From NCBI GenBank assembly GCA_951799405.1, contig OX637344.1, forward strand, positions 16,306,001 through 16,370,000: DNA of 64,000 nt, read 5' to 3'. The position numbers and the translations under genes were made by a program. The notes beneath the pieces are model-generated. The model saw only the letters and a list, made by a program, of their open reading frames with translations. It had not been told where the DNA came from and did no database searches. Origin of the DNA: Agapetus fuscipes (taxonomy: Eukaryota > Arthropoda > Insecta > Trichoptera > Glossosomatidae). This document shows positions 21,936 to 33,800 of the stretch, piece after piece. Position 1 is the stretch's first letter; the number at the start of each line of letters is the position of its first letter.

Positions 21936-23270
21936 GGATTTGCAAAAGGACAATCAGACAATGTTCCTACTATAAATGAAGAGATTTTAAGTGTGTTTTT
22001 CACGGATAATCCTGATTTCTGCTACGCGGAACTTCGCGGTGTCAAAGTGAACCGGTAAGTTTGTCAATTTCTATGACCCTTAGTTTCAAGGATTGATTGT
22101 TGTGTGGCTTTAAATAGTTTTATTTTACACTTTAATCATATAGCTTAGGAGTTGTAAAAACTTGTATACGAATAGAATCGTAGCCAATCGGAATTTAGAA
22201 CTTTTTTATAGGCGGGTAAACGTCACACTTGTATGGGACACCAGTCATTAGCAACCAATAACAAAGTATTTATTTTCCTTTTCTTTAGCAACCCGGCCGT
22301 GATAAGGCACATTTTTTTATATGCCAATTCACGTGCGGTCCTCATTGTGATAAAAAAGGGCAAGCTAAAACCTAACCTCACATTAGGATAATAGGTTTTT
22401 TTGATAGGATTGAAGTAAATTCAAATCTTTTAACTCTTGCCTTCGAAGCAGTGCATATTTTCACTCAAACTTTTATCTGTTATATGAGTGCCATTTTTTC
22501 ACTGCAGAACTCACTTCTTTTCAAACTTCAACTATTTTTTCATATTTTTCAGATCTACGAGAGGAGACTACAGCGAGTGCTGTTGGATATGTGGAAGCTA
22601 AAAGGGAAAGTGAATTGTGCGTCACAAAATGTCGGATAACACCCAAACACAAAATCCACAAGAAAGCATACAGAGTGGCTGCCATCATCAATGAAGCGGA
22701 GGAGATTATATTATCATGTCAGGATGAAGACTGTCCTGCATCCCAAGGTACCTTAACGACATGCTTTTATTCAATCACATATACATATCTCTCATCACCT
22801 GATTTGTCGTGGGTGCCTGGTGTCTAGTGTTAGAATAAAATTAAGAATCATAAAAATTTAAGATTCCTTGAATATTTCATTTTGTGCATGAGTAAGGTAG
22901 GCACGTATACTGATAGATGAAATGTTGAGAACCATATTATCTTGCTTGGGGTAATAGGGTCCGCACTTAAATTGAGATAATTGTGACGTCAGATGATCGA
23001 GTTGCGGGATACTTGTCATTCCTGCTTGAATCATTAGTCAATATATTCATTTATTAAGATTTTTTGTTACAGGTGGCTGTAAGCACGCAGTTGCTTTTTT
23101 ATACTGGCTGTACCGCAGAAGTATTGAGCCCAGCAGAACCTCTGTTGAATGCTCCTGGAAAAGACCAGTAATGGCGGGCACCGGAACCACCATTCCGTAC
23201 ATAAAAGCAGCTGACTTCGGGAATTGGGGGCATCGGCCTGAAGGAGATGGCTCATTTTTAAAAGATGTAT
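21936..23270 (+). pseudogene. SWIM zinc-finger protein, broken (transposon copy 2)
   Basis: Same three exons as copy 1, ending 22055 (GTAAGT donor), 22554-22748 and from 23074. It reads EEIILSCQDEDCPASQG across the finger where copy 1 has EIILSCQYEDC. The one-base frame break after STRGDYSE is shared with copy 1, so the gene was already broken before duplication. Confidence 0.6.
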
Positions 23271-23324
23271 TTAAGTCTAGGCGCACACTAGACGACAGGC
23301 GACAGCGACAGTTCGAGGGGATCA

Positions 23325-23845
23325 AGGGGGATTGATCCCCCCCCCCGAAATAAAAAAAAAAGATATTTATTTTAGACTTTTAATAAGTATTCATGAGACT
23401 GCAGCTATTATCTACAGTCCGCCCGTCTCACTTTGTTGTTATACACAACATTTCCAAATATTCACAAACTTTTAAAAATCATGGCGACACTGCCTGTTTC
23501 TACATGTACTCCTGAGAGGACTTTCTCTTATCTGAAACGCCTCAAAACTTATTTGAGAAATTCCACAGGCCAACAGCTCCACAGGTTTGGCGTTAATGTC
23601 AATCCACCGCAGAATTGACATCGACACCGAGGAGGTAATTGATTTGTTCGCTACAAAGAAAGACTAAATTTAATTTTGTAATAACGTATTAATATAATAT
23701 TTCTGTAATGGTTTTCTAATAAATATGTATGATAAGTAACACCATTTTATTTCTTTTATTAAATTGTATGTTTTTCTACTGTTCCACGAAATCAAACACC
23801 CCCCCAAATTATTTTTTGGCTACGGCCTTGATGGCCATCAAGAAA
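23325..23845 (+). mobile_element. hAT remnant in transposon copy 2, left end deleted
   Basis: Same as 19813-20345 but missing its left terminal repeat and target duplication. The right end GGCTACGGCCTTG and ATGGCCAT are retained. The dimerisation-region frame (23433-23618) is preserved. Confidence 0.8.
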
Positions 23846-23889
23846 AAGCCAAGGTTATGTCTCGGCATGCCCGATGATATGTTTAATAA

Positions 23890-24390
23890 TTATATCAACA
23901 ACAATTCTGTTTCCAAGTTGACGAACGCGGCAAGCAATCTCCAGGCAAAGTTGACGCCTTGAGGATGCAAAGCGTTGATTTCTACAAATCTAGAGAGCAT
24001 ACACACAAGGATGGTAAAGTAAAAGAGCATAACAAATTCTTGAAGAGAATGGCAGGAATTTTCAGGTATTTTGCTGCAATTTGGGTTGGAATCACTGTCC
24101 GGCACATTCTCACTGTCTGACTTTTGACTACAGACATCGGATTCAACTGCTGGAAATGCAATGTTAAGATGGCATTCAGCATCTGCCAGTAAGTGTGGTT
24201 GGAGACACATGATGGGTGATGAGGCTCTGTCAACTAATGCAGGAGGGTCTGTAGCAGTTGCCTTACTCCTGACGTGCGCCTTCATGTTCACCTGCACATG
24301 TTTGTCATGGGCCCTACAGGTGATAGAAGATGCATGCACCTCAGCCGTGGAGGTGGAAGGCCCAGGAGAAGGCTCACATTCCTGACACAT
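23890..24390 (-). CDS. Second frame of the transposon, unrecognised (copy 2)
   Basis: The copy 2 counterpart of 21044-20370: same PSPGPSTSTAEV and SDSENVPDSDSNPNCS segments. A base loss near 23905 ends the frame differently from copy 1. Confidence 0.35.
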   Translation of the reverse strand: MCQECEPSPGPSTSTAEVHASSITCRAHDKHVQVNMKAHVRSKATATDPPALVDRASSPIMCLQPHLLADAECHLNIAFPAVESDVCSQKSDSENVPDSDSNPNCSKIPENSCHSLQEFVMLFYFTILVCMLSRFVEINALHPQGVNFAWRLLAAFVNLETELLLI

Positions 24391-25039
24391 TTCTTCAGAA
24401 ATACGAAGTTTTTTTCGGCGATCAGCAGTTCGTCTATGTCGGAATATCAGTTTTCTAACAGTGAAAAATGTGTGGAACCCATTGAGGTATATATACGTGG
24501 AACCACATTGTCTTTGAGATGTATGCAGTCCCTATACGGACTTCCGATAAAAATAAAGAGTGATATTATGAAAAATAAACATCAAAATGATGGCAATAAA
24601 GGCTCATCAAAAGTTCAGTGTAAAGCAAGTTTACAAGTCTACCTACCTCCAAAGCTAGGTAGGCTTGTTAGATTTTGACAGTTAATAATTAACAATTTTG
24701 TAAGACTTTCATTTATGTTCGTAATACACTTGTTAGATTAGGCATTTTTTTTGACGTTTTCTACGATAAAGTAAAAAAAGTTGTCTATGGATTGTGGACT
24801 TGTAATTGTAGCTTGTTCTTTACAAGTTGTGTACTTGTAGTTTCAAAATACACTAGTTACGTCAGATCTGTCAAATTTTAACAATTGTGAGCTACAATTG
24901 TTAACTTGTACGTTGAAAATACAGGCCCCTGTGTTTTATCAACAACAACAAAAACTATCACTTAAAGCGCTGTTTAAGTATTTATCTCTGTGATTTTATA
25001 CATGTTTTGGTAAACGTCATGGTTAAGAACCTCATTCAT

Positions 25040-25316
25040 TTTGTCATTTGTCAAGTAACGCGGGAAGCCCCACTGCACACAGCCCATCTATGACACAGCG
25101 TACCTATATACTCTGTGGACACAGCCCACACAGCCCCAGTGTAGAAAAAGAAGACGACGTTCCACCCTGTGGTTCCACCTTGAACGCGAGCAGCTGTCAA
25201 CGCGGAAAATTTGTGCAAGGAAATTGCAAGCCGTTTCAAAAATCTTATAACCGCACCGCTGTGAGGCGGGATGTGCAGTTTTATAACGAAAACAGACAAC
25301 GCATCATCGTAAGGTA
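25040..25316 (+). other. Possible XRN1 5' untranslated first exon
   Basis: A locally GC-richer stretch ends CATCATCGTAAG followed by GTAATT, a plausible donor. The XRN1 start-codon exon has an acceptor (TTGTTTGCAG) at 27834, so an upstream non-coding exon must exist. This is the nearest candidate seen, but transcription start and exon limits are unknown. The short frame here has no recognised protein. Confidence 0.3.
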
Positions 25317-25435
25317 ATTTTGCCAGCCATACATAGTTCTAATTTCAACCAAATCAAATAAAAATCTGTCTTCAAAGTTTTGCAAAGTGGTTTTCGGTAT
25401 AAATTAAAAGTTGCTCTTATTGAAAAGTGATGATA

Positions 25436-25520
25436 TTAGGTTGTTTTATTCGGTGAGCGCTGTTTTTATGTGAATGACACCTCAAGAGTCACCAGCGAGC
25501 TAGCTTGCTGTAAGACCGGG
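25436..25520 (-). repeat. LINE/SINE shared tail fragment
   Basis: Minus-strand copy of the shared tail: complement of GGTGAGCGCTGTTTTTATGT and GACACCTCAAGAGTCACC. Confidence 0.55.
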
Positions 25521-25629
25521 TGAACATTTTTGTAGATTCTTTTGAAATTTTTATATTTTGTTAACATGTAAATATTTCGTGATTAGCATTATTTTAATTT
25601 TAAACAAATACATTTGTATTTAATTGTTT

Positions 25630-25765
25630 TTTCTCGGCGCGCAGACGTCACCCTTCTATCGGACTGCAGTCCTCAGCAGCCAATAACAAAATATTTGTGT
25701 ACGTTTTCCTTAGAAACCCGGCTTTGTGGCGTCACATTTATTTCTTCAGATTTTTTTCGAAATTT
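25630..25765. repeat. CCAAT- and CRE-containing repeat (family H)
   Basis: Contains GACGTCAC, AGCCAATAACAAAATATT and TTAGAAACCCGGCTTTGTGG. Related sequence lies inside both transposon copies (18000-18100 and 22205-22310) and in the arms of the inverted repeat at 4700. It could pass for a promoter but is a dispersed repeat. Confidence 0.55.
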
Positions 25766-25934
25766 GCTCGGAGTCCATTGAAAGTATGTTACAGAAAAGG
25801 TGAAAAGTTGGCTTTTTTGTTTTATTACTTTTATTGTGCAAGTTTGCTGACTGACCTACCTTAAACATGTATTTTTATTGTGGTCCGTACATTTATGGAC
25901 ATACTTACATAAATTTGTGTCATCACATTTCACT

Positions 25935-26340
25935 GTTTCAGGGAAGGTCGGCAAAAGTTGTGTGGCTTAGGTTCATTTGAGGTTTGGATTTTATTTGTAA
26001 GCGCGAACTACAAGTGTTGGTTTGTGGGCATACATCTGAGAGCTTTAAATGAATATATCGCACGCTTAATAATAAAGAGCAATAACTCAAAACGTAAGAA
26101 TATTGGGAAATCACGTTTGAAGTTCAGACAAACAGTACAACTTGTATGGGATGAAAAAGGCGACCGATGCTTTATCTCGGTCATATTCATCCAAATTGAA
26201 CGGCTGTCGCATTCTACCTATTCTTCTCGCATTGTTCTTTGGTTTTATTACAAAATCTCGATTTTCTCAAATTTTGAGTTATTTATCTTTATTATTAAAT
26301 GTGCGATATCCTTGCAACTTAGATTATAGATTATTATTAT
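25935..26340 (+). repeat. Family A repeat split by a MITE
   Basis: Family A sub-type with TTTGTAAGCGCGAACT from 25935 to ...GAATATAT at 26058. It resumes after the MITE at 26306 with ATATCCTTGCAACTTAGATT and ends in (TTA)n. Confidence 0.8.
26059..26305 (-). mobile_element. 247-bp MITE (family I), ATAT target duplication
   Basis: Ends CGCACGCTTAATAATAAAGA and the complementary TCTTTATTATTAAATGTGCG, flanked by ATAT at 26055-26058 and 26306-26309. The uninterrupted host (GAATATATCCTTGCAA) is seen in other family A copies. It is the same length as, and inverted relative to, the copy at 29703-29949. No protein is encoded. Confidence 0.85.
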
Positions 26341-26720
26341 TATTATAGACATAGCCGGTTTGCTAAGGAAAATACTTACTAACATTGTTTTATTGTTCGC
26401 TGAGGTCCGTAGTTGCACAGACCTACGACGTTTGCCCTACCGAGTTTCATGAAAAACGAAACATATAAAATAACTTTTTGTATTTATTTTCACATTTAAC
26501 TTTGATACATAATCATTTAAGTGCCCAACAATTACAAATTTACAAATAAGAAAAGAAGATATATAGCTTAAAATGCATTTTTCCCTTGCGGTGCGAAAAA
26601 ATATGTTGTTTCTTTTCTCAAGAGATCTTACCACATGAGCTGAGAACTGTAGAGATTACGATTGTCTTTAAGTCAATTTTGAAGAATTCCATTGAAGAAT
26701 TCACTGCAGTGTCCTTGCAG

Positions 26721-26952
26721 CAGTGGCGAAGGGTGCCATACAAGCCGGTTTCCATCGGTTTCCCGTTTAAAATGAGGCAGAAAGGATAATAAAGTAGACT
26801 GCATGGTTTCAATGGGGGAAAAATACCTATTGTTTCTTTGGTTTAAATGTATATTTTTACTTTGTGCCTATATTTTTTAACTATATACTTTGTTACATCA
26901 TTTGAAAAGGGAAGCCGATGGAAACCGGCTTGTATGGCACCCTTCGCCACTG
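26721..26952. mobile_element. hAT-type MITE, 8-bp TSD CCTTGCAG
   Basis: Terminal inverted repeats of about 40 bp start CAGTGGCGAAGGGTGCCATA. Perfect 8-bp duplications CCTTGCAG flank the element (26713-26720 and 26953-26960). The CAG start and 8-bp duplication fit hAT. The interior is AT-rich and non-coding. Another copy is at 27560. Confidence 0.9.
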
Positions 26953-27162
26953 CCTTGCAGTGAATTCACAAAATGTCACTTTAAAAAAAGAGAGGGCAAA
27001 CGTTGTCATGAGCTCGACAGGCCTGGGTTGGCCTTGGCTGAATCCAGGATTCTCCTCCGCTCTCCCCTGTCCATCGCTATTGCTCCCCAGCCTCGTATGT
27101 CCGCCTTGGCTGCATCTGCGTTAACACTGTACCCATCGTATTTTTGGCCTTCCTAGGCTGGA

Positions 27163-27317
27163 AGTCTCATCACCACGGTAATTCTTACGTACCGAATATC
27201 GGTAATATTTGTATGAGGACTAATCAGCTGTTCACTTGCGGCCATTTTGGATTGGCAGGTCTTCATACAAATATTAACAATATTCGGTAGGTAGGAATTA
27301 CCGTGGTGATGAGACTT
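27163..27317. mobile_element. Foldback MITE
   Basis: Arms AGTCTCATCACCACGGTAAT and complement, followed by TACCGAATAT and AATATTTGTATGA motifs in inverted order. Partial relatives are at 38047-38085 and inside the nested element at 50690-50790. Confidence 0.75.
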
Positions 27318-27325
27318 ACATCCCA

Positions 27326-27519
27326 GATGCGCTATTCTGCTAAATTACTTACGACCTAAGGCGACGAGCTTATGATTCATGTCCAAAAATAAAATGATCT
27401 ACTGCGATTTTTTATCAATGGAGTTCTTTCGCAAGCGCTAGCGCTCCCGACTTGTTTTGGCCACGAATCGCCAGCTCGTCGCCTTAAGGTCGTAAGGAAT
27501 TTAGCAAAATAGCGCATCA
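27326..27519. mobile_element. Foldback MITE
   Basis: Inverted arms of about 45 bp, GATGCGCTATTCTGCTAAAT and CTTACGACCTAAGGCGACGA with their complements. It is non-coding and adjoins the preceding foldback almost directly. Confidence 0.75.
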
Positions 27520-27559
27520 GTCTCCATCGGCCTTGTACTGCTGACAATGTTATGAAGAG

Positions 27560-27789
27560 CAGTTGCGAAGGGTGCCATACAAGCCGGTTCCCATCGGCTT
27601 CCCTTTTAAAATAATGTAACAAAGTAGTTAAAAAATATAGGCACAAAGTAAAAAAATACATTTAAAACCAAAGAAACAATACATATTTTTCCCCCAATTG
27701 AAAACATGCAGTCTACTTAATTATCATTTTTGCCTCATTTTAAACGGGAAACCGATGGGAATCATCTTGTATGGCACCCTTCGCCACTG
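27560..27789. mobile_element. hAT-type MITE, second copy
   Basis: Same family as 26721-26952, inverted. Ends CAGTTGCGAAGGGTGCCA and GGCACCCTTCGCCACTG. Flanking 8-mers ATGAAGAG and ATGGAGAG differ by one base. It lies 45 bp upstream of the acceptor of the XRN1 start-codon exon. Confidence 0.8.
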
Positions 27790-27855
27790 ATGGAGAGCAA
27801 TCGTTATTCCATATGAATGTATTGTTGTTTGCAGATACGCGAGTAAAGCTTCACC

Positions 27856-30800
27856 ATGGGGGTCCCCAAGTTCTTCAGGTACATCAGCGAGAGATATCCT
27901 TGCCTCAGTGAGCTCATCAAGGAACACGAGGTAAGATCCTGTGATAATAATAATTTAATTCCCGTTTCGGTGTCTATTTCAAACCCAAAATGAATACCGT
28001 CAAGGTGTACTCAGTCATCACAAGAAATGAGAACCAGCCCCCCGGGAGCTGGGAAACCCTTTCACTTCAACTGAAAGCGGTTGGTGTGAGGCCGGCCCCC
28101 TTCCCCGTAAAAATGAATAGGTCTCGAATTGCCACATGCGATCCCTTCGGGAATAACGCAGGCCAGAAGTTACACTATATGTGTAGCTTAAATAAATAAT
28201 ATATAAAAAAAATAGTTTTGTGAAGAGAAATGCAATTCACCAACCTATTCTGCCTGGCCAGAAACAGGTATTAATATCATCAATTAATAATTCATTATTG
28301 TTTATTTTAATGAATTATTACTTAATTAATAATTACTCAATAACATCTGTTGAACCAGGGTCAAAGTTATGGTCAAATGACCCAAGCGGGGATCGAACTA
28401 ACGTTATTCTATTCCAAATACGCTTAAAAGTGTTTAGTAAAACAGCTTAGTTGTGTTTATTAGTAATATTCATCTTAAACGAGTTTCTTTGTATACACAA
28501 AACGGTGAATCTCTAGCCTTTTTCTATATCAGCGATTCTTTACATTTTTTTCAGTCTTTTTCAATACATCAGCGGAGCTACCAACAAACCTTAAATTCAC
28601 TAACAATGCGCCTCCAATTTCTTGTATGCATCCCCTCCTGTACCTCGAGTATAAAACATTGCGTAAATCTCACCTCGATTGCGTAAATAAAAAATGTATG
28701 GAATACACGGATTTAGTGTTCATACATTTTTGCAACTTACGCAATCGAGTTTACGTAATGTTTTATACTAGGGGCACTTGAGAATTTGCATGTCATCTCT
28801 CCTCCCTGGAAACATTCCAAATGTATTAACCCTTTAACTACGGGTGACTCGCATAGGCGTCAAGTGTAAACTTGCATACAGTGTGGCTGTCAATCATAGA
28901 CGTCATCCAACGTTGAACTTATCCCTGACATCTGTGTTCAACAATTCAAAAGTCTGCAAGTGAAATGTGCTAAACCTCTGTGATTATTGAATAACTAGTA
29001 ATACATGTGACTGTGCACATAGTTTGTTCACAAGTGTCGTCAATCAATTAAGGTAGAAAACAATAAATGTTTTAAAAATGTGCTGGAAGAAGTATTCCGT
29101 ACTGGGGGTATTCATATAGCCAGAATATTCAGAAGCGAAAAGGTTAAATATATTTGTAATTTGATTGTGCAGATCTCTGACTTTGACAACATGTATTTGG
29201 ACATGAACGGCATCATCCATACCTGCTCACACCCTGACGACTCCAATCCCCACTTCCGGATCACGGAGGAGAGGATCTTCGCGGAGGTCTTCCGTTACAT
29301 CGGCTACCTGTTCCAGCTGATCAGACCCAAGAAGCTGTTCTACATGGCTATTGATGGAGTGGCGCCCAGGGCCAAGATGAACCAGCAAAGAGGAAGGAGG
29401 TAACTTATGTACACTTTTAGGCGCATTCCTGCATTGCATTGTGTTGCGTCTTACGCTAGCCACTCACACAATTTTATGCTGGAGAGGTCCACCTGCACAG
29501 ATATGCCTGAACATCTGTTCTGAGGTTGTTCATCGTGCAGAGAGGGTGTCTCCTGAAGACGTTAGCTACGTCGCTATTAAAAACGTCGAGAATAATGTAA
29601 GTTCTCTTATAACGGTTCGTCTAATATCCGATGAATGAATTTTAACTGTGTAGTTATTATTATTGTAAATAAGCATGAGGATTGCTGGGAGAGAGAACAT
29701 TTCGCACGTTTAATAATAAAGAGAAATAACTCGAAAATTGGAAAAATCAAGATTTTGTAATAAAACGCAAGAACAATGCGAGAAGAATAGATAGAATGCG
29801 ACAGCCGTTCAATTTGGACGAAGATGACCGAGATAAAGCATCGGCCGCCTTTTTCATCCCATACAAGTTGTACTGGCTGTCTGAACTTCAAACGTGATTT
29901 CCCAACATTCATGTTTTTTGAGTTATTGCTCTTTATTATTAAACGTGCGATTTGTTGTATTCTGATTGGTGTTGCGTTGTCTGGTGCAGGTTCCGCAGTG
30001 CCCGTGAGGCGGAGCAGATGGAAGCCAAGGCCAGAGAGAATGGGGAGGTGCTGCCAACAGACAAGAGGTTCGACAGCAACTGCATCACCCCGGGGACGGT
30101 GTTCATGGCGCGCCTGCACGAGCAACTTAGATACTTCGTCAAACAGAAGATCACCACAGACAAGGCGTGGGCCAGCTGCAAGATAGTGCTTTCAGGGCAC
30201 GAGGTAACTGTAACTCTGTCGCCATTCCGCTAGGGTTGGCCAGAGCCTCTGCAGAGCTGCCTCCATTTCTTCCTATCCTTACATACCTCTTTCAATTCAT
30301 TCATATCCATTACCTTTTTTATTCACTAACGAAAATGAATGCTTCAAGTTTATTGGTGGGTGATTCTACCCAATAGAGCAGTATTTTATACGATTTTCGA
30401 TCTTGTTGCTGGGTAAAAGCTAAAGAAAAATGAAAAAATCATGATTAGTACTATGGGCGCGGATCCGCGTTCTGGCAGTAGTGAGGTTAAATTAAAAAGA
30501 AGGTACTTTACCTGTTAGTGTGCTAGATTAAAAAAAAGCTGTACAGATGAATCGTCCTAAGACGGTTAAAGTTCTGCGTAATTTTTTGAAAAAGTCTTTA
30601 ATTGAGCTCTTTTTCTTCTTCTTTGTGGTGAATTCCCTCGGAGAGCAGAGATGCCAGTACCGAGTTGTCTTCATGTGGTGATTAATAATGTTGGAAATAA
30701 TTAATAATATTTTTCAGGGTTTGGTGGTTTACACAGTGAAAGTCCATTGTATAATTAATCAAATAAATATACTGTTTTAATTCACTTTTTTATTATTTTA

Positions 30801-33800
30801 TTTTAAATATGTTTAACAGTTTTCGCCTAAAAAGGCATCTTCCATTGTCCTGATGCCTAAAAAGGCATCCTTCATTGTCCTGAGGATGCCTTTTTAGGCG
30901 AAAACTGTAAGACGTATTTAAAATAAAATAATAAAAAAGTGAATTAAAACAGTATATTTATTTGATTAATTATATAATTGGAAATAATTGTTGGAGAGTA
31001 ATTTTCCATCTTATATTGATCCTCGCCTTTTATACACTCATACCCTAATGGAAGTCCGGTCGATAGCTCAGTTGGTAGAGTGCTTGCATTCCATGCCGTG
31101 AGCCTGGGTTCGAATCCCACCGAGGGTGTCAGAAATGATTTCCTGTTTCGGTGCTTATTTCAAACCCCAAAATAAAATACCGGCCAGGTTTACTCAGCCT
31201 TCACAAGAAATGAGTACCAGTCCCGTCGGAAGCTGGGAAACCCCCACTTCAACTGAAGTGGTTGGCGTAAGGCCGGCCCCCTTACCTGTAAAAATAATTA
31301 GGTTTCACTCGCCACGTACGAAACCCTTCGGGGATAACACAGCAAGAAGTTACACTATACGTGTAGCTTAGTTGCATTGCGAGAGTTAGTACATCAATCT
31401 CGCCTGAGCTGTGATATGGAATCACAATATTTTTTTTTGGTTCCAGACTCCCGGAGAAGGGGAGCACAAGATCATGGATTACATCAGGTACTTGAAGACG
31501 CAGCCTGACCACGACCCCAACACCCGGCACTGCCTGTACGGCATGGACGCCGACCTCATCATGCTGGGGCTGTGCTCCCACGAGCCCAACTTCTCGCTGC
31601 TCAGAGAAGAGGTGAGCGCTTCCAACAATACCTGCAATATACTCTTTTCTTCTGTTCATTCTTCCGCTAAAATGACTGCTGAAATGGCCGAGTGTGCCTT
31701 ATTTGGGCACGCTCGTCTTCAATGGGTCAAATTCATGCATTGTTTCATCACGGTAAGTTTAGGTAAGCACTCCAAGTAGGCCAAAAGAGCTGACAAAACC
31801 AATTTCCCCCATGTGGATAAGATCATAGATGACTGAGTTCTACATTGTTTCTTGAGGTGAAGTTTGACAAGCACGCCAAGAAGGCTGACCACGCCAAGAG
31901 GCTCATAGATGACTGATTTATGTATTTTTTCTCCAGGGGAATTTTGTCAAGATGGCTACAACGTCTATCAAAGTCAACTTCTACGACCAGAGAGGATCAT
32001 AGTTTACAGATTCTTACATTGTTTGTCCAGGTGAAGTTTGGCAAGCACGCCAAGAAGGCCAGCACTGCCGACGAGGCCAACTTCTACCTCATGCACCTGT
32101 CCCTGATGCGGGATTACCTGAAGCAGGAGTTCCTCTCGCTGAAGGAGCAGCTGAGCTTTGAGTAGGACCTTGAGAGGATCATAGTTTACAGATTCTTAAA
32201 TTGTTTGTCCAGGTGAAGTTTGGCAAGCACGCCAAGAAGGCCAGCACTGCTGACGAGGCCAACTTCTACCTCCTGCACCTGTCCCTGATGCGGGACTACC
32301 TGGAGCAGGAGTTCCTTTCTCTGAAGGAGCAGCTAAGCTTTGAGTACGACCTGGAGAGAATCATCGACGACTGGGTGCTGATGGGATTCCTGGTGGGCAA
32401 TGATTTCATCCCCCCGCTGCCCAATCTGCACATACACACGGACTCCCTGCCGATTCTGTACAACACATACAAGACTGTGCTGCCACAACTGCAAGGTATT
32501 GACAACAATATTATTTTTTTCTCCGTGCGGAAGACTCCCAGATTTTAGAAAATCTGGAGCATTATTATTTATTTTGGTTTAAAGAATCCTGTGCGGGAGG
32601 CTCCCCAATTCTTGAAAGTCTTGAAGTTATACGTCACCCTAGAAGAAGGGTGCCGCAGAGGTGTTGCTTGAATTGTTGCTTCTGTCGTAAGGGGCTGCAA
32701 GGAAATGGCGATTGATGTTGGTTTTGAATAAAACCGGATTAAATTGGGAAGGGAACACATATACTGGTAGATCATTCCATTAACGAGCAGTTTGGCAAAG
32801 GAATGAGTCATGAAAATACCAAGTTCTCATAGTTTTGAGATCGACTGCAGAGGGATGAATGAGTCGTACTACGAGTTTTCCTTGCTGAAATGCGAGGGGG
32901 AGGGATTAAAGAATAGAGCTCATTAGAACAAGCTACGTGGTAATACCGGTAAAAAAGACTGAGCATTACAACTTTTCTTCTGTGCTGGAGCGGCTGCAGA
33001 TTATGATTCTTGTAAGAGTTCTGTAAAGATGCTTATGTTTGTGAGGGGACAGTTGATGTCCTGGACCTTTAACCTCTAGAGTGCCAGCGATTTTATGCCG
33101 TAACCCAGCCACCCAACTCTTGTTTTTGATGTTAAATATCTCCAAAGATACAAAACATATCTCCTTTCCGATTTTTATTCAAAAGACAGTGACGTATTTA
33201 TTTTACTGTGTGATGTTAACGTTGTCTTCTAAAAATAGACATATGTTGTTATTATTTCACTTTGCCAATGTCACCCCTGTCTCAGGGAAGGACGGCAAGA
33301 GTTGCAGGGTGTATGTCCATTTGAGATTTGGTTTTTGTGTTGTAGGTTATTAGCGGCATGTGCAAGCGCGAACTTGTACGTGTCTGCTTGTGAAAATGCA
33401 TGTAATATGAATCTCCAATGTAATTAGCAATTAGATGCAACTTAGATTAGATTAGATTAGATACATAGTCACGGATGTCAAATAAGTACATAAACGTACA
33501 TAAGCACATAAACGAAAGGCTACAACCCTTTGCTATTTATACAACGATACGGGTAAAAAAAGAATGTAATTTGAAAGAGGATGTGAAAGTTAAGGTACAA
33601 AAGAATGTGATGAGATGGTTTGGACATGTGGAAAGAATGAATGAGGATAGACTGACAAAGTATGTATACAAAGAAAGTGTGAAAGGAAAAAGAGGGAAGG
33701 GACGACCGAGAAAAGTATGGAGTGATCAGATTGAGGAGATTGTGAAAGAATGGGATATACAAAGTGAGCGTAAAAGAAGAAAATGCATGAAAAAGGTGAT

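Larger units (their letters stand above)
21446..24929 (+). mobile_element. DNA transposon copy 2 (3.5 kb), head-to-tail with copy 1
   Basis: Same 27-bp inverted ends as copy 1 and near-identical throughout. It lacks about 725 bp found in copy 1. At about 23320 the sequence jumps from the left end of the internal MITE (GACAGCGACAGTTCGA) straight into the hAT element (GGGGATCAAGGGGGATTGAT). So both insertions predate the duplication and copy 2 later lost the DNA between them. Confidence 0.8.

Noticed and set aside
25630..25765. XRN1 core promoter
   Set aside because: CCAAT and CRE motifs are attractive, but the same block lies inside transposons, so it is treated as a dispersed repeat.
31060..31130. 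A tRNA gene
   Set aside because: The A and B boxes and cloverleaf-like head are good, but the same head with the same 240-bp body recurs at 36020 and 38290, so it is a tRNA-derived SINE.
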